Shown: positions 1 to 6,311, counted from the first letter of the stretch. The stretch: 6,311 bases of DNA from Promethearchaeota archaeon (GCA_030668025.1 DAOUUT010000223.1:1-6311); one strand, 5' to 3'. Numbers and translations: made by a program. Notes: a model not told the origin generated them from the letters alone.

Positions 1-1041
1 AGCTAAAATTTTAAGTCCATACTTTTCAGCGACTTGTTGTCCTTGAGATAATAATCGTCTTGCTTCTTTCAAATCTAAGGTTATTAAAGCTAAACTAGCT
101 TGTAATATGTATATTTCCCCCAGAACCCAATATGAGTGTGATTTTTCAGCAATTTCTAATAATTGATTAATCAAGGGATTTATTTCATCCAGAACTTCTA
201 AGTTATTGGTTGTATGTAATTCTGTTAGATATAAATCACATAAGTGAATTAATATCTTTATAGTGAGGTCAAAATGGGTATCTGATTTCTCAAGGATTTT
301 TTTAAATAATTCTTCTACCTTAGCCTTATCACGTATTCGCTGACTCTTTTTTAGCAGTATCGCTTCGAAAAAGACAAGACGTAATTCAATTAAAGGGTTT
401 TTAAATTGTTCAGATAATTTTTTAAAATCATGTAAATATTTATAAGCCTTGTCCACATCATCATTTTCCAGAGAAATTTCAAATGCGGTACCCAAAGCTG
501 AAATCATTGTAATGGGTGATCCAATTTCCTTGCTTATTGCTATACTTTTTTCTATATTTTTTAAAGCTTGTTCAACCTCACCTTTTTCACTTAATAAGTC
601 CCCTATGTTGTTATATAACATAGCAACATTACGTCTACTGTTAATTTCTTTGAAAAGATTTAAAGAATTCTCGTAGTGTTTAAGTGAAATATTTAATTCA
701 CCTTTTAATATATACGACACTCCTAAATTACAATGTATCATTGCAATTCCGAATTTATTGTTAATTTCTTCAGCTATGGCTAAACCTTGTTCAAGATAAT
801 TTATAGATTGATCTAACTCACCTTTAGCGAAATAAAGTGTCAAACCGATACATAAATTTGTCGTAGCTTTTTCTAGTCGGGTTTCTATTTTATCCCACAA
901 AGACAAGCTATATTCTAAGTATTCTAGCCCTCTGTCAGCATCATCTTGAGATATTAGGTATCCTTTAATGAAATTTAAAAAAGCTTCACGGAGAATGTAC
1001 TCTGCTGATGATTCCTTGGTAAATGTTTGAAAGAGTTTTTC
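1..1041 (-). pseudogene. C-terminal continuation of the TPR protein gene, after the stop codon, partial at the left edge
   Basis: Directly after the TAA at 1044-1042, the same minus-strand frame is open for 347 codons to the window edge; I checked every in-phase triplet from 1 to 1041 and found no other stop. The translation is made of about seven or eight TPR-like helix pairs of roughly 40 residues, e.g. 'ATTNLCIGLTLYFAKGELDQ', 'AMIHCNLGVSYILKGELN' and 'AMLYNNIGDLLSEKGEVEQA', with the expected Gly/Ala/Tyr positions. It ends at the edge in a helix reading 'AEKYGLKILA', a type I associate with the last repeats of Asgard-archaeal TPR proteins, so probably little of the gene is missing. The first ATG after the stop is at 741, some 300 bases in and inside a repeat, with no clear ribosome-binding site, so independent translation of this part is poorly supported. 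Possible explanations are a recent nonsense mutation, a base error in the assembly, or stop-codon readthrough. The single gene with its 5' part would span 1-1386. Confidence 0.7.
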
Positions 1042-1386
1042 TTATTTTATAATTATTTCACGGGCTTTATCACTCCTACCTTGCCAATTATACACTAATG
1101 CCATAAGATTTAAGCCATCAAGTGTTTGTAAATTCTTTCCTAAACTTAAACTTTCTTCATATGCTTGTTTGGAGGTCTTAATTGAGTATTCGAGCTTTCC
1201 TATCCAAAATAAAAGTCTAGCTTGAAGGTAAAGACAATGAACTTTGTGATTTAGTGGAAGGTTCTTTTTTTTTTCGAGTTCTGTGAGAACTTGCAAAGCT
1301 TCTGTGTATTTATTTTCAACTATGAGGTGTTCAGCAAATATCAGCTCTTCTGGTTTTTCCTCTTCTTCTATATCTTGATCATTCAT
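1042..1386 (-). CDS. N-terminal part of a TPR protein, cut short by an in-frame TAA
   Basis: This 114-residue reading frame looks like the first segment of a longer tetratricopeptide-repeat (TPR) protein. After an acidic N-terminus (residues 5-13 are mostly Asp/Glu), paired amphipathic helices follow at about residues 15-44, 46-80 and 85-114, with TPR-like patterns such as 'YLQARLLFWIGKLEYSIK' and 'LNLMALVYNWQGRSDKA'. TPR proteins are non-enzymatic scaffolds that bind other proteins; no signal peptide or membrane segment is visible, so it would be cytoplasmic. The ATG at 1386 is the only reasonable start, because an in-frame TGA lies upstream (about 1431-1429) with no other ATG between. I see no Shine-Dalgarno sequence. 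The frame ends at TAA (1044-1042) inside what should be a TPR helix, and the same frame stays open for 347 more codons, so this is most likely the 5' half of one broken gene and not a complete small protein. The TPR assignment is firm; partner and function are unknown. Confidence 0.75.
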   Translation of the reverse strand: MNDQDIEEEEKPEELIFAEHLIVENKYTEALQVLTELEKKKNLPLNHKVHCLYLQARLLFWIGKLEYSIKTSKQAYEESLSLGKNLQTLDGLNLMALVYNWQGRSDKAREIIIK

Positions 1387-1471
1387 TATGAATTTGATTA
1401 AAAAACCAATTATGCAACTTTCTATTTTTCAATAGTCTTAATTATATATAATAGATATTATTATAGCGATC

Positions 1472-1479
1472 TATATAAA
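1472..1479 (-). promoter_or_regulatory. Candidate archaeal TATA box for the TPR gene
   Basis: Read on the minus strand this is TTTATATA, matching the archaeal TATA-box consensus. It lies about 86 bases before the TPR start at 1386; with transcription starting about 25 bases downstream, the leader would be about 60 bases. A second AT-only element, the 12-bp palindrome at 1441-1452 (ATTATATATAAT), lies closer and would give a leader of about 30 bases. The region is so A+T-rich that chance matches are likely. The separate promoter fits the 240-base gap between the thiolase stop and the TPR start, which argues against a shared transcript. Confidence 0.35.
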
Positions 1480-1620
1480 GCTAATAAATTAGAATTGAAT
1501 CTAAGATTTATTTCGTAAAAACAGATTAATTGCTTTTTGAATATATGTTGATCTAATTTATTACAAGAATAAAAGATTCTTTATACAAGTGTATAGTCAT
1601 TGACAACTTCATATTTTAAC

Positions 1621-1626
1621 AAAAAA
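1621..1626 (-). terminator. Short oligo-T tract directly after the thiolase stop
   Basis: On the minus strand the thiolase TGA is followed immediately by six T residues. Archaeal RNA polymerase can terminate at oligo-T tracts without a hairpin, so this could contribute to termination. Six T is short and the surroundings are A/T-rich, so the call is weak. Confidence 0.25.
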
Positions 1627-2856
1627 TCACATTCTCTCTACCAATATTGAAATAATGTTATTCCCAAATCCACCAAAATTACACGTAATTCCTGTTTCAG
1701 CACCTGCAACTTGTCTTTTTCCAGCTTCACCTCTTAATTGCCAAACTAATTCTACAACTTGTGCAACACCAGTAGCCCCTAGAGGATGTCCACGCGCTTT
1801 CAGACCTCCTGAGGGATTAATTGGAATTTTTCCTCCAATTTCCGTCAAACCATCGTGCGCCGCTTTTGCTCCTTCTCCTTTTTTAAAAAAGCCAATGTCT
1901 TCGCTTTCCACAGCTTCAAGAATCTCGAAAGCATCGTGAAGTTCAGCAACATCAATATCCTCTGGAGTCTTTTTAGCCATTTTATAAGCCTGATCAGAAC
2001 AAATTCTCAACGCGTTTAATACGGTAAGGTCTTCTCTTTCGTGAACTATGTGCGTATCAGTTGCTTGACCTATACCAGTAATCAAAATTGGAGTGTCGCA
2101 ATATTGTTTTGCCATTTCTGCTTTACATAACACTAAGGCAGCTGCTCCATCTGAAATAGGGCAAATATGAAAAAGCCTTAACGGATCAGCGATAATTGGG
2201 TTCGTCTTATCGTCCATAAGGTAATCGTAAATATTATCCCAATTTCCCTTTCCTTTTCGAATAGCACTCTTCATAAAATCCTCAATTGTTCTTTGGAAGT
2301 GAGCTAAAGGGTTTAAAGCGCCATTTTTATGATTTTTAATTGCGATATCTGAAAACCATTCCATTTTTGCATTATATTTTTCTATATATAACCTTGTTAA
2401 TAATCCGGCAAAAGAGGGTAAAGAAACGCCATGAGGTCTTTCTGCTTCTGGATGGGTTAGGGAAGCCACATTTGACGTGATAAAACCGGGAGTTGTAATA
2501 TGGGTCATTTTTTCCCCTCCCACCACCAATACTAAATCACTCAAACCAGAAGCTATAGCTTGAAAACCTGCTTTAATCGCAGAGCCTCCACTTGCAGGAC
2601 CATTTTTAATATGGTCGGCTGCAGCAGGAATTAGGCTAATTTTATCTACTAAAGCACTTGCAACTCCTGATATATTATTAAATGCAGCAGGACTCATGGT
2701 TCCTACATAAACCGCACCAAAATCATTATCATTGGTCTTGGAATCAGAAATCGCTTCTAAAGAAGCTTCAGAGAGTAGATCTAATAACCCTTTATTTTCC
2801 AACTTTCCAAATTTGGTATGACCGACTCCAATTATAGCTACTTTTTCCATAATCAT
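1627..2856 (-). CDS. Thiolase-superfamily protein (SCP-x / archaeal acetyl-CoA acetyltransferase type) lacking the nucleophilic Cys
   Basis: This 409-residue protein has the complete two-domain thiolase fold of the SCP-x/archaeal acetyl-CoA acetyltransferase group. The N-domain opens with 'VAIIGVGHTKFG' (residues 6-17) and includes 'VVGGEKMT' (111-118), 'ADPLRLFHICPISDGAAAL' (223-241), then the C-domain motifs HDAF (307-310), 'SGGLKARGHPLGATG' (349-363) and TCNFGGFG (391-398). In this family the C-terminal His (here H357) and Cys/His region act as acid/base, and an N-domain Cys in an 'NACASG' loop carries the acyl group. Here that loop reads NGPASG (85-90) with Pro at the Cys position, and no Cys occurs before residue 232. 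It may therefore not be a classical acetoacetyl-CoA thiolase; a thiolase-fold aldolase, as in steroid side-chain degradation, or a non-catalytic partner is conceivable. An insertion of about 20 residues lies around 194-219. The second ATG (M3, at 2850) has the better-spaced ribosome-binding site and may be the true start. No DUF35 or HMG-CoA synthase gene adjoins it. Fold certain, reaction uncertain. Confidence 0.92.
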   Translation of the reverse strand: MIMEKVAIIGVGHTKFGKLENKGLLDLLSEASLEAISDSKTNDNDFGAVYVGTMSPAAFNNISGVASALVDKISLIPAAADHIKNGPASGGSAIKAGFQAIASGLSDLVLVVGGEKMTHITTPGFITSNVASLTHPEAERPHGVSLPSFAGLLTRLYIEKYNAKMEWFSDIAIKNHKNGALNPLAHFQRTIEDFMKSAIRKGKGNWDNIYDYLMDDKTNPIIADPLRLFHICPISDGAAALVLCKAEMAKQYCDTPILITGIGQATDTHIVHEREDLTVLNALRICSDQAYKMAKKTPEDIDVAELHDAFEILEAVESEDIGFFKKGEGAKAAHDGLTEIGGKIPINPSGGLKARGHPLGATGVAQVVELVWQLRGEAGKRQVAGAETGITCNFGGFGNNIISILVERM

Positions 2857-2862
2857 ACCCCT
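2857..2862 (-). promoter_or_regulatory. Ribosome-binding site that favours the second ATG of the thiolase gene
   Basis: On the minus strand AGGGGT immediately precedes the first ATG (2856), which leaves almost no spacing. The G-run lies about seven bases before the second in-frame ATG at 2850, an ordinary Shine-Dalgarno distance. The resulting 407-residue product would begin MEKVAIIGVGHTKFG, which matches the usual N-terminus of the family. I therefore consider 2850 the more likely start. Confidence 0.45.
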
Positions 2863-2963
2863 ATATTATATATTATTTTGTTTATTAATTAGATAATTAT
2901 CCTTAATTTATATTAAATCTAAATGAATTTTAATTAATTGATTTTATAATTTTTGTGTTAAAT

Positions 2964-2979
2964 AATTAACTAGTTAATT
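2964..2979. repeat. 16-bp perfect palindrome, possible operator
   Basis: AATTAACTAGTTAATT reads identically on both strands, with its centre between 2971 and 2972; pairing fails at the next base on each side. It lies about 115 bases before the thiolase start and 240 bases before the kinase start. Dimeric helix-turn-helix repressors bind sites of this size. In such A/T-rich sequence a palindrome of this length is uncommon but could arise by chance. Confidence 0.35.
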
Positions 2980-3165
2980 TGATCCTTGAATAGGTCCTAA
3001 TTTTAAAGAAGATATAATTAACACGTCCTATGTCTGTACCAATAATTACGAATTATCATCCAAAATTGTGATAATATTTAAACGAGGAAGAGTGAATCTT
3101 ATACTTGATAACGACCCGTACTATATACAATTAACAAGAAGTTAAATTAAAAAAAAATTTTATTA

Positions 3166-3190
3166 TTATATTAAATTATATTATATTATA
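3166..3190. repeat. Five consecutive TTATA-like pentamers before the kinase gene
   Basis: The sequence runs TTATA, TTAAA, TTATA, TTATA, TTATA in exact 5-base steps. It lies 30 to 54 bases before the kinase ATG and overlaps the place where an archaeal TATA box for a short-leader transcript would be expected. It could provide several overlapping TATA boxes or be simple low-complexity sequence. Confidence 0.5.
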
Positions 3191-3209
3191 ATTCATTTTT
3201 TTAATTATT

Positions 3210-3213
3210 AGGG
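3210..3213 (+). promoter_or_regulatory. Weak ribosome-binding site of the histidine kinase
   Basis: AGGG lies six bases before the ATG at 3220. An in-frame TAA at 3202-3204 excludes any longer N-terminus, so together they fix 3220 as the most likely start. Confidence 0.4.
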
Positions 3214-3219
3214 TTAAAC

Positions 3220-6200
3220 ATGGAATTTAAATCAAATCAGGATGAAATTGAAAAGAGATTTACGATGCTATTAAAGAGCATCCCGATACCCACTTTACTT
3301 TGGAAAAAAATGAATCATTCTTTAACGCTTGTAAATAGTAACGAAGCGAGTTCTAGAATTAGCGGAGGAAAAATTAAAGAATATATTGGAAGGAAAGCCT
3401 CAGAAATATATAAAAATAATTCTCAGATTTTAAAAGCGATGCAGGAGTGCGCTTTAAATAACCATAAATTTAATTTAACCGCAAACGATGGTAAAGAAAT
3501 TGTAAATAATGGAATTACTTATAACATTTCTTTTGAATTTGTAGCTCCTGATACGATTGTTCAATATTTTACTGCTAACTCTTCGGTTAACAAAAAAATT
3601 CTTAAAAATGATACTTCTAAAAAGGAAGAGAAACAAGACCAGATGATACAACAAGCCACAATAGATTGTCTATGTAAAATTGCACCAATTGGTATTGTAA
3701 TGGTTGTTAATCGCAACATTGTTCAAGTAAACGACAGGTTCTGCGAACTTGTAGGTTACGATAGAGAGGAATTAATAAATAAAAGTGCTAGAATGGTATA
3801 TCCTTCAGATGAAGAATACGAGCATGTAGGAAAAGAATTGTACGAACAAATTAATAAATACGGAACTGGAACAGTTGAAACGCAGTTTCGGAGAAAGGAT
3901 GGGAAGCTCATTCAATTTTTACTTAGTTCTGCCTTAGTTGACCCTAAGAATCCCTCATTAGGCACCATATTTACCGCTTTAGATATCACGAAGATAAAAA
4001 GATTGGAAAAAGAACTAGTTACTAAGGAGAAAAGATTCCATGAGTTCGTTAATATGTTACCCTTAGTTGTATTTGAAATGGACGCGGTTGGAAATCTAAG
4101 CTTTGTGAACGAAAAAGGTTTTAAACTATTGGGATATAGCCCAGAAGACATTGAGAATGGTCTTAATGCTCTCCAAGTACTTATACCATCAGATAGAAAG
4201 AAAGCATGGACAGATATGGTAAGAAATTCAAAAGGGGAAAATTTAGGCGGAGTAGAATATCTAGTACGGAAAAAAAACGGAGAACTATTTCCTGTTTTAG
4301 TTCATGCTTTACCTAAAATATCTGATGGAAAACATATTGGTTTCAGAGGGACCCTCATAGACATTACCGAACGTAAGAATAAAGAGATAAAATTAAAAGA
4401 GTCGGAGGAAACATATAGAATACTTTCGGAAAATTCTGATGATTTAATTTCTCTCTATGACGAAAAATTAAGGATGATATATATAAATGCTGAAAGCCAC
4501 TCTAGAGTTTTGGGATATCCTGCGAAGAAGTTCTTAAAATTTACGTTTAAAATGAGTATTACACATAAGGATGATATAATTCCTATTACTAACATCGTTA
4601 AGAAGGGGTTTGAAGAAGGGAGTTATAGAGGTCAAATTAGGTTCAAACATCAAAAAGGCCACTATTTGTGGTTTCAGATCACGGCAAAGTTCTTTAGCGT
4701 CGATTTAGATAAACGAAAGTTATTAGTAGTTGCTAGAAACATTACAGATATTAAACAAGTAGAAAAAGATTTGAGAGAGTCCGAAGAAAAATACAGATGT
4801 CTCACGGAAAATTCTGATGATTTAATTTCTCTCTATGACGAGAAATTTAGATTGATATATGTAAATGCTGAAAGCCATTCTAGAGTTTTGGGATATCCTG
4901 AAAAGAAGTTCTTAAAATTGACGTCTAAAATGAGTATTACACATAAGGATGATATAATTCCTTTTACTAACATCATTAAGAAGGGGATTGAAGAGGGGAG
5001 TTATAGATATCAAATTAGGTTCAAACATCAAAAAGGCCACTATTTGTGGTTTCAAGTCACGGCAAAGTTCTTTAGCGTCGATTTAGAAAAGAGAAAGCTC
5101 TTGGTTGTATCAAGGGAAATAACAGATATTAAACAAGCAGAGAAAAATTTGAGAGAATCAGAAGAAAAGTTTAGAACAATCGCTGAACTAGCATTTATGG
5201 GTATAATGATAATACAAGAGGATAAAATTAAATATATAAACGCTGCACTATTAAATATTTTTGGATTTTCATCTAAAGATGTAGAAGGGTGGACAAAAGA
5301 AGATATAACTAGATTAGTTTATCCAGAAGACTTAGAATTCTTAAAAACGCATAGAAGAGATTTAAGAGAAGGAGTTTTAGGTATAAAATGCTATTATTCT
5401 TATAGGACTTTAACGAAAAATGGAAATGTAAAATGGATAGATCAATTTTCTAAAACTATTATCTTTGAAGGGGAACCTGCAGAATTAATAACTATAATTG
5501 ATATTACTGAAAAGAAAGAAGCCGAAGAAGAACTAATAAATCTTAACAAATTAAAATCTGAATTGTTTGTAAGAACATCTCATGAGTTAAAGACGCCTCT
5601 TGTATCTATTAAAGGATTTTCAGATCTATTGCTGACGGGTAATAGAAGCAAATTAGATAACGACTCAATATCAAAGATAACGGAAATCAAGAATGGTGCA
5701 GATAGATTGCAAAAACTTATAGGAGATATTTTAAAATCAGCAGAATTAGAATCAGGATACACAAAGATAAAATTGAAAAGTGACAACCTTTCAAACCTAA
5801 TTAATATTTGCGTAAAAGGAGTTCAAGGTTTTGCAGATTTAAGAAAACACCAAGTAGAATTAAATGTAGAACCAAACCTTATAACAAATTTTGAACGAGA
5901 GCAAATTCATAAAGTTGTAAGTAACCTTTTAAACAACGCTATTAAATATACTCCCCCGAATGGGAAAATTGAAATCAATTCTATCATTAAAAACAATGTA
6001 ATATTAACTTCGATAAAGGATAACGGAATTGGTTTAACAAAAGAAGAAAAGCAGATGGTTTTTAAGCAGTTTGGTAAAATTGAACGATACGGTCAAAACT
6101 TGCAAGTTATTTCTGAAGGAACGGGATTAGGCTTATTTATCTCAAAAAAGATCGTAGAACTCCACGGGGGAGAGATCTGGGTAGAATCGAAAGGGAGAAA

Positions 6201-6246
6201 CCAAGGATCAACATTCTACTTTACTTTACCAATAACCCAAGATTAA
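3220..6246 (+). CDS. Soluble multi-PAS sensor histidine kinase
   Basis: This 1008-residue protein is a sensor histidine kinase: it autophosphorylates a histidine in response to a signal and passes the phosphate to a response regulator. By repeating PAS/PAC patterns I count six PAS domains, at roughly residues 12-126 (divergent), 145-260, 270-386, 394-514, 520-640 and 646-767, joined by charged helical linkers such as 'LRESEEKYR'. The kinase core follows: HisKA with the H-box SHELKTPL (787-794, phosphoacceptor H788), then HATPase_c with the N-box NLLNNAIKYTPP (902-913), the G1 box DNGIGL (934-939), FKQFGKIERYGQ (948-959) and the G2 box GTGLGL (967-972). All core catalytic motifs are present, so it should be active. 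No transmembrane segment or signal peptide is visible, implying a cytoplasmic sensor of an intracellular or diffusible cue. There is no receiver domain and no regulator gene nearby, so its partner is unknown. PAS domains four and five are a recent duplication. It is divergent from the thiolase gene and has its own promoter region. Ligands of the PAS domains cannot be read from sequence. Confidence 0.95.
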   Translation: MEFKSNQDEIEKRFTMLLKSIPIPTLLWKKMNHSLTLVNSNEASSRISGGKIKEYIGRKASEIYKNNSQILKAMQECALNNHKFNLTANDGKEIVNNGITYNISFEFVAPDTIVQYFTANSSVNKKILKNDTSKKEEKQDQMIQQATIDCLCKIAPIGIVMVVNRNIVQVNDRFCELVGYDREELINKSARMVYPSDEEYEHVGKELYEQINKYGTGTVETQFRRKDGKLIQFLLSSALVDPKNPSLGTIFTALDITKIKRLEKELVTKEKRFHEFVNMLPLVVFEMDAVGNLSFVNEKGFKLLGYSPEDIENGLNALQVLIPSDRKKAWTDMVRNSKGENLGGVEYLVRKKNGELFPVLVHALPKISDGKHIGFRGTLIDITERKNKEIKLKESEETYRILSENSDDLISLYDEKLRMIYINAESHSRVLGYPAKKFLKFTFKMSITHKDDIIPITNIVKKGFEEGSYRGQIRFKHQKGHYLWFQITAKFFSVDLDKRKLLVVARNITDIKQVEKDLRESEEKYRCLTENSDDLISLYDEKFRLIYVNAESHSRVLGYPEKKFLKLTSKMSITHKDDIIPFTNIIKKGIEEGSYRYQIRFKHQKGHYLWFQVTAKFFSVDLEKRKLLVVSREITDIKQAEKNLRESEEKFRTIAELAFMGIMIIQEDKIKYINAALLNIFGFSSKDVEGWTKEDITRLVYPEDLEFLKTHRRDLREGVLGIKCYYSYRTLTKNGNVKWIDQFSKTIIFEGEPAELITIIDITEKKEAEEELINLNKLKSELFVRTSHELKTPLVSIKGFSDLLLTGNRSKLDNDSISKITEIKNGADRLQKLIGDILKSAELESGYTKIKLKSDNLSNLINICVKGVQGFADLRKHQVELNVEPNLITNFEREQIHKVVSNLLNNAIKYTPPNGKIEINSIIKNNVILTSIKDNGIGLTKEEKQMVFKQFGKIERYGQNLQVISEGTGLGLFISKKIVELHGGEIWVESKGRNQGSTFYFTLPITQD
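4399..5154 (+). repeat. Tandem in-frame duplication of a 378-base PAS-domain unit
   Basis: Two copies of a 126-codon unit (4399-4776 and 4777-5154; kinase residues 394-519 and 520-645) follow each other without any gap or length difference. By my count they differ at 19 of 126 residues, about 85% identity. The DNA is also highly alike: one shared block of 45 bases begins within codon 'Gln-Ile-Arg-Phe' (at 4633 and 5011), and another of over 30 bases covers ENSDDLISLYD. Shared synonymous choices show a recent duplication or gene conversion. Each unit is one PAS plus PAC domain and its linker; the next unit (PAS six) begins in the same register but is much more divergent. Confidence 0.95.
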
Positions 6247-6255
6247 TACCGATTA

Positions 6256-6269
6256 TTTTTTTTGTTTTT
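6256..6269 (+). terminator. Oligo-T terminator after the histidine kinase
   Basis: Eight T, one G and five T begin ten bases after the kinase TAA. No hairpin precedes them. Oligo-T on the non-template strand is the usual intrinsic terminator of archaeal transcription. The remaining bases to the window end (to 6311) show no gene. Confidence 0.6.
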
Positions 6270-6311
6270 CTTAATAATGTAATAGTTTAATACTAGTGAA
6301 ATTTATTAAAA

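Larger units (their letters stand above)
1387..1626. other. Intergenic gap between the thiolase and TPR genes
   Basis: This A+T-rich stretch of 240 bases separates two minus-strand genes. I find no open frame with coding character, no RNA gene and no strong inverted repeat. It holds the candidate TATA elements of the TPR gene (1441-1452 and 1472-1479) and, at 1621-1626, a run of six T on the minus strand directly after the thiolase stop. Confidence 0.6.
2857..3219. other. Divergent intergenic region between thiolase and histidine kinase
   Basis: These 363 bases must hold the promoters of both divergent genes. The ends (about 2860-2980 and 3140-3210) are almost pure A/T, while the middle (about 2982-3125) is less A/T-rich and contains an open frame of 51 codons on the plus strand without ATG. 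A perfect 16-bp palindrome lies at 2964-2979 and TTATA repeats at 3166-3190. AT-rich TATA-like elements occur on the minus strand near 2907-2918 (for the thiolase) and on the plus strand near 3157-3190 (for the kinase), but base composition makes it impossible to choose one confidently. No RNA gene or mobile-element end is visible. Confidence 0.6.

Noticed and set aside
449..676. Plus-strand open frame of 75 codons with ATG
   Set aside because: It is antisense to the TPR gene, whose minus-strand frame has clear repeat character across the whole stretch; the plus-strand translation has no recognisable pattern.
1582..1595. Small inverted repeat TATAC-AAGT-GTATA after the thiolase gene, considered as a terminator hairpin
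   Set aside because: Only five A/T-rich base pairs, no following T-run on the minus strand, and within chance expectation for this composition.
1655..1939. Plus-strand open frame of 94 codons, Pro- and Ser-rich
   Set aside because: It lies antisense to the conserved C-terminal domain of the thiolase and is a composition shadow of it.
3912..4151. Minus-strand open frame of 79 codons
   Set aside because: It is antisense to the second and third PAS domains of the kinase and has no protein-like features.
4399..5154. Two adjacent repeats considered as a mobile-element or CRISPR-type array
   Set aside because: The units are 378 bases long, stay in frame and encode PAS domains, so they are a domain duplication inside one protein.
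5580..5786. Minus-strand open frame of 68 codons
   Set aside because: It is antisense to the HisKA domain of the kinase; no support for expression.
1..6311. A new multi-gene defence, secretion or biosynthetic system
   Set aside because: The window has only three genes in two orientations with long separate intergenic gaps and no functional link visible in the sequence.

Overview
The window is a strongly A+T-rich, accessory-looking stretch of what is most likely an archaeal chromosome, probably an Asgard (Promethearchaeota, Lokiarchaeia-like) genome. The reasons are the archaeal SCP-x-type thiolase, a long TPR-only protein ending in an 'AEKYGLKILA'-like helix, a soluble multi-PAS histidine kinase with the 'TSHELKTPLVSIKGF' and 'FGKIERYGQ' signatures I associate with Asgard and related archaea, a TTTATATA-type TATA box, and oligo-T 3' ends instead of hairpin terminators. 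The assignment is an inference from protein style; no rRNA or other phylogenetic marker is present.

Layout. Positions 1-1386 (minus strand) hold a tetratricopeptide-repeat protein gene that runs off the left edge. A single in-frame TAA at 1042-1044 splits it: 114 codons before the stop and 347 open codons after it, all in the same frame, so the lesion is one codon and not a frameshift. Positions 1387-1626 are a non-coding gap with a likely TATA box for the TPR gene. Positions 1627-2856 (minus) encode a thiolase-superfamily protein that keeps the C-terminal HDAF, GHP and TCN motifs but has proline where the nucleophilic cysteine belongs. Positions 2857-3219 form the divergent intergenic region between the thiolase and the kinase. 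It holds a 16-bp perfect palindrome, a 51-codon open stretch without ATG, and short TTATA repeats. Positions 3220-6246 (plus) encode a 1008-residue soluble sensor histidine kinase with about six PAS domains, two of them a near-identical tandem duplication. An oligo-T tract follows as a probable terminator, and the last 40 or so bases show nothing recognisable.

The three genes do not form an obvious pathway. The thiolase has no DUF35 or HMG-CoA-synthase neighbour here, and the kinase has no response regulator neighbour. I see no mobile element, CRISPR array, RNA gene or defence system, and no convincing evidence of an undescribed multi-gene system. The points most worth a second look are the stop-interrupted TPR gene, the thiolase fold without its nucleophile, and the recent in-frame PAS duplication.
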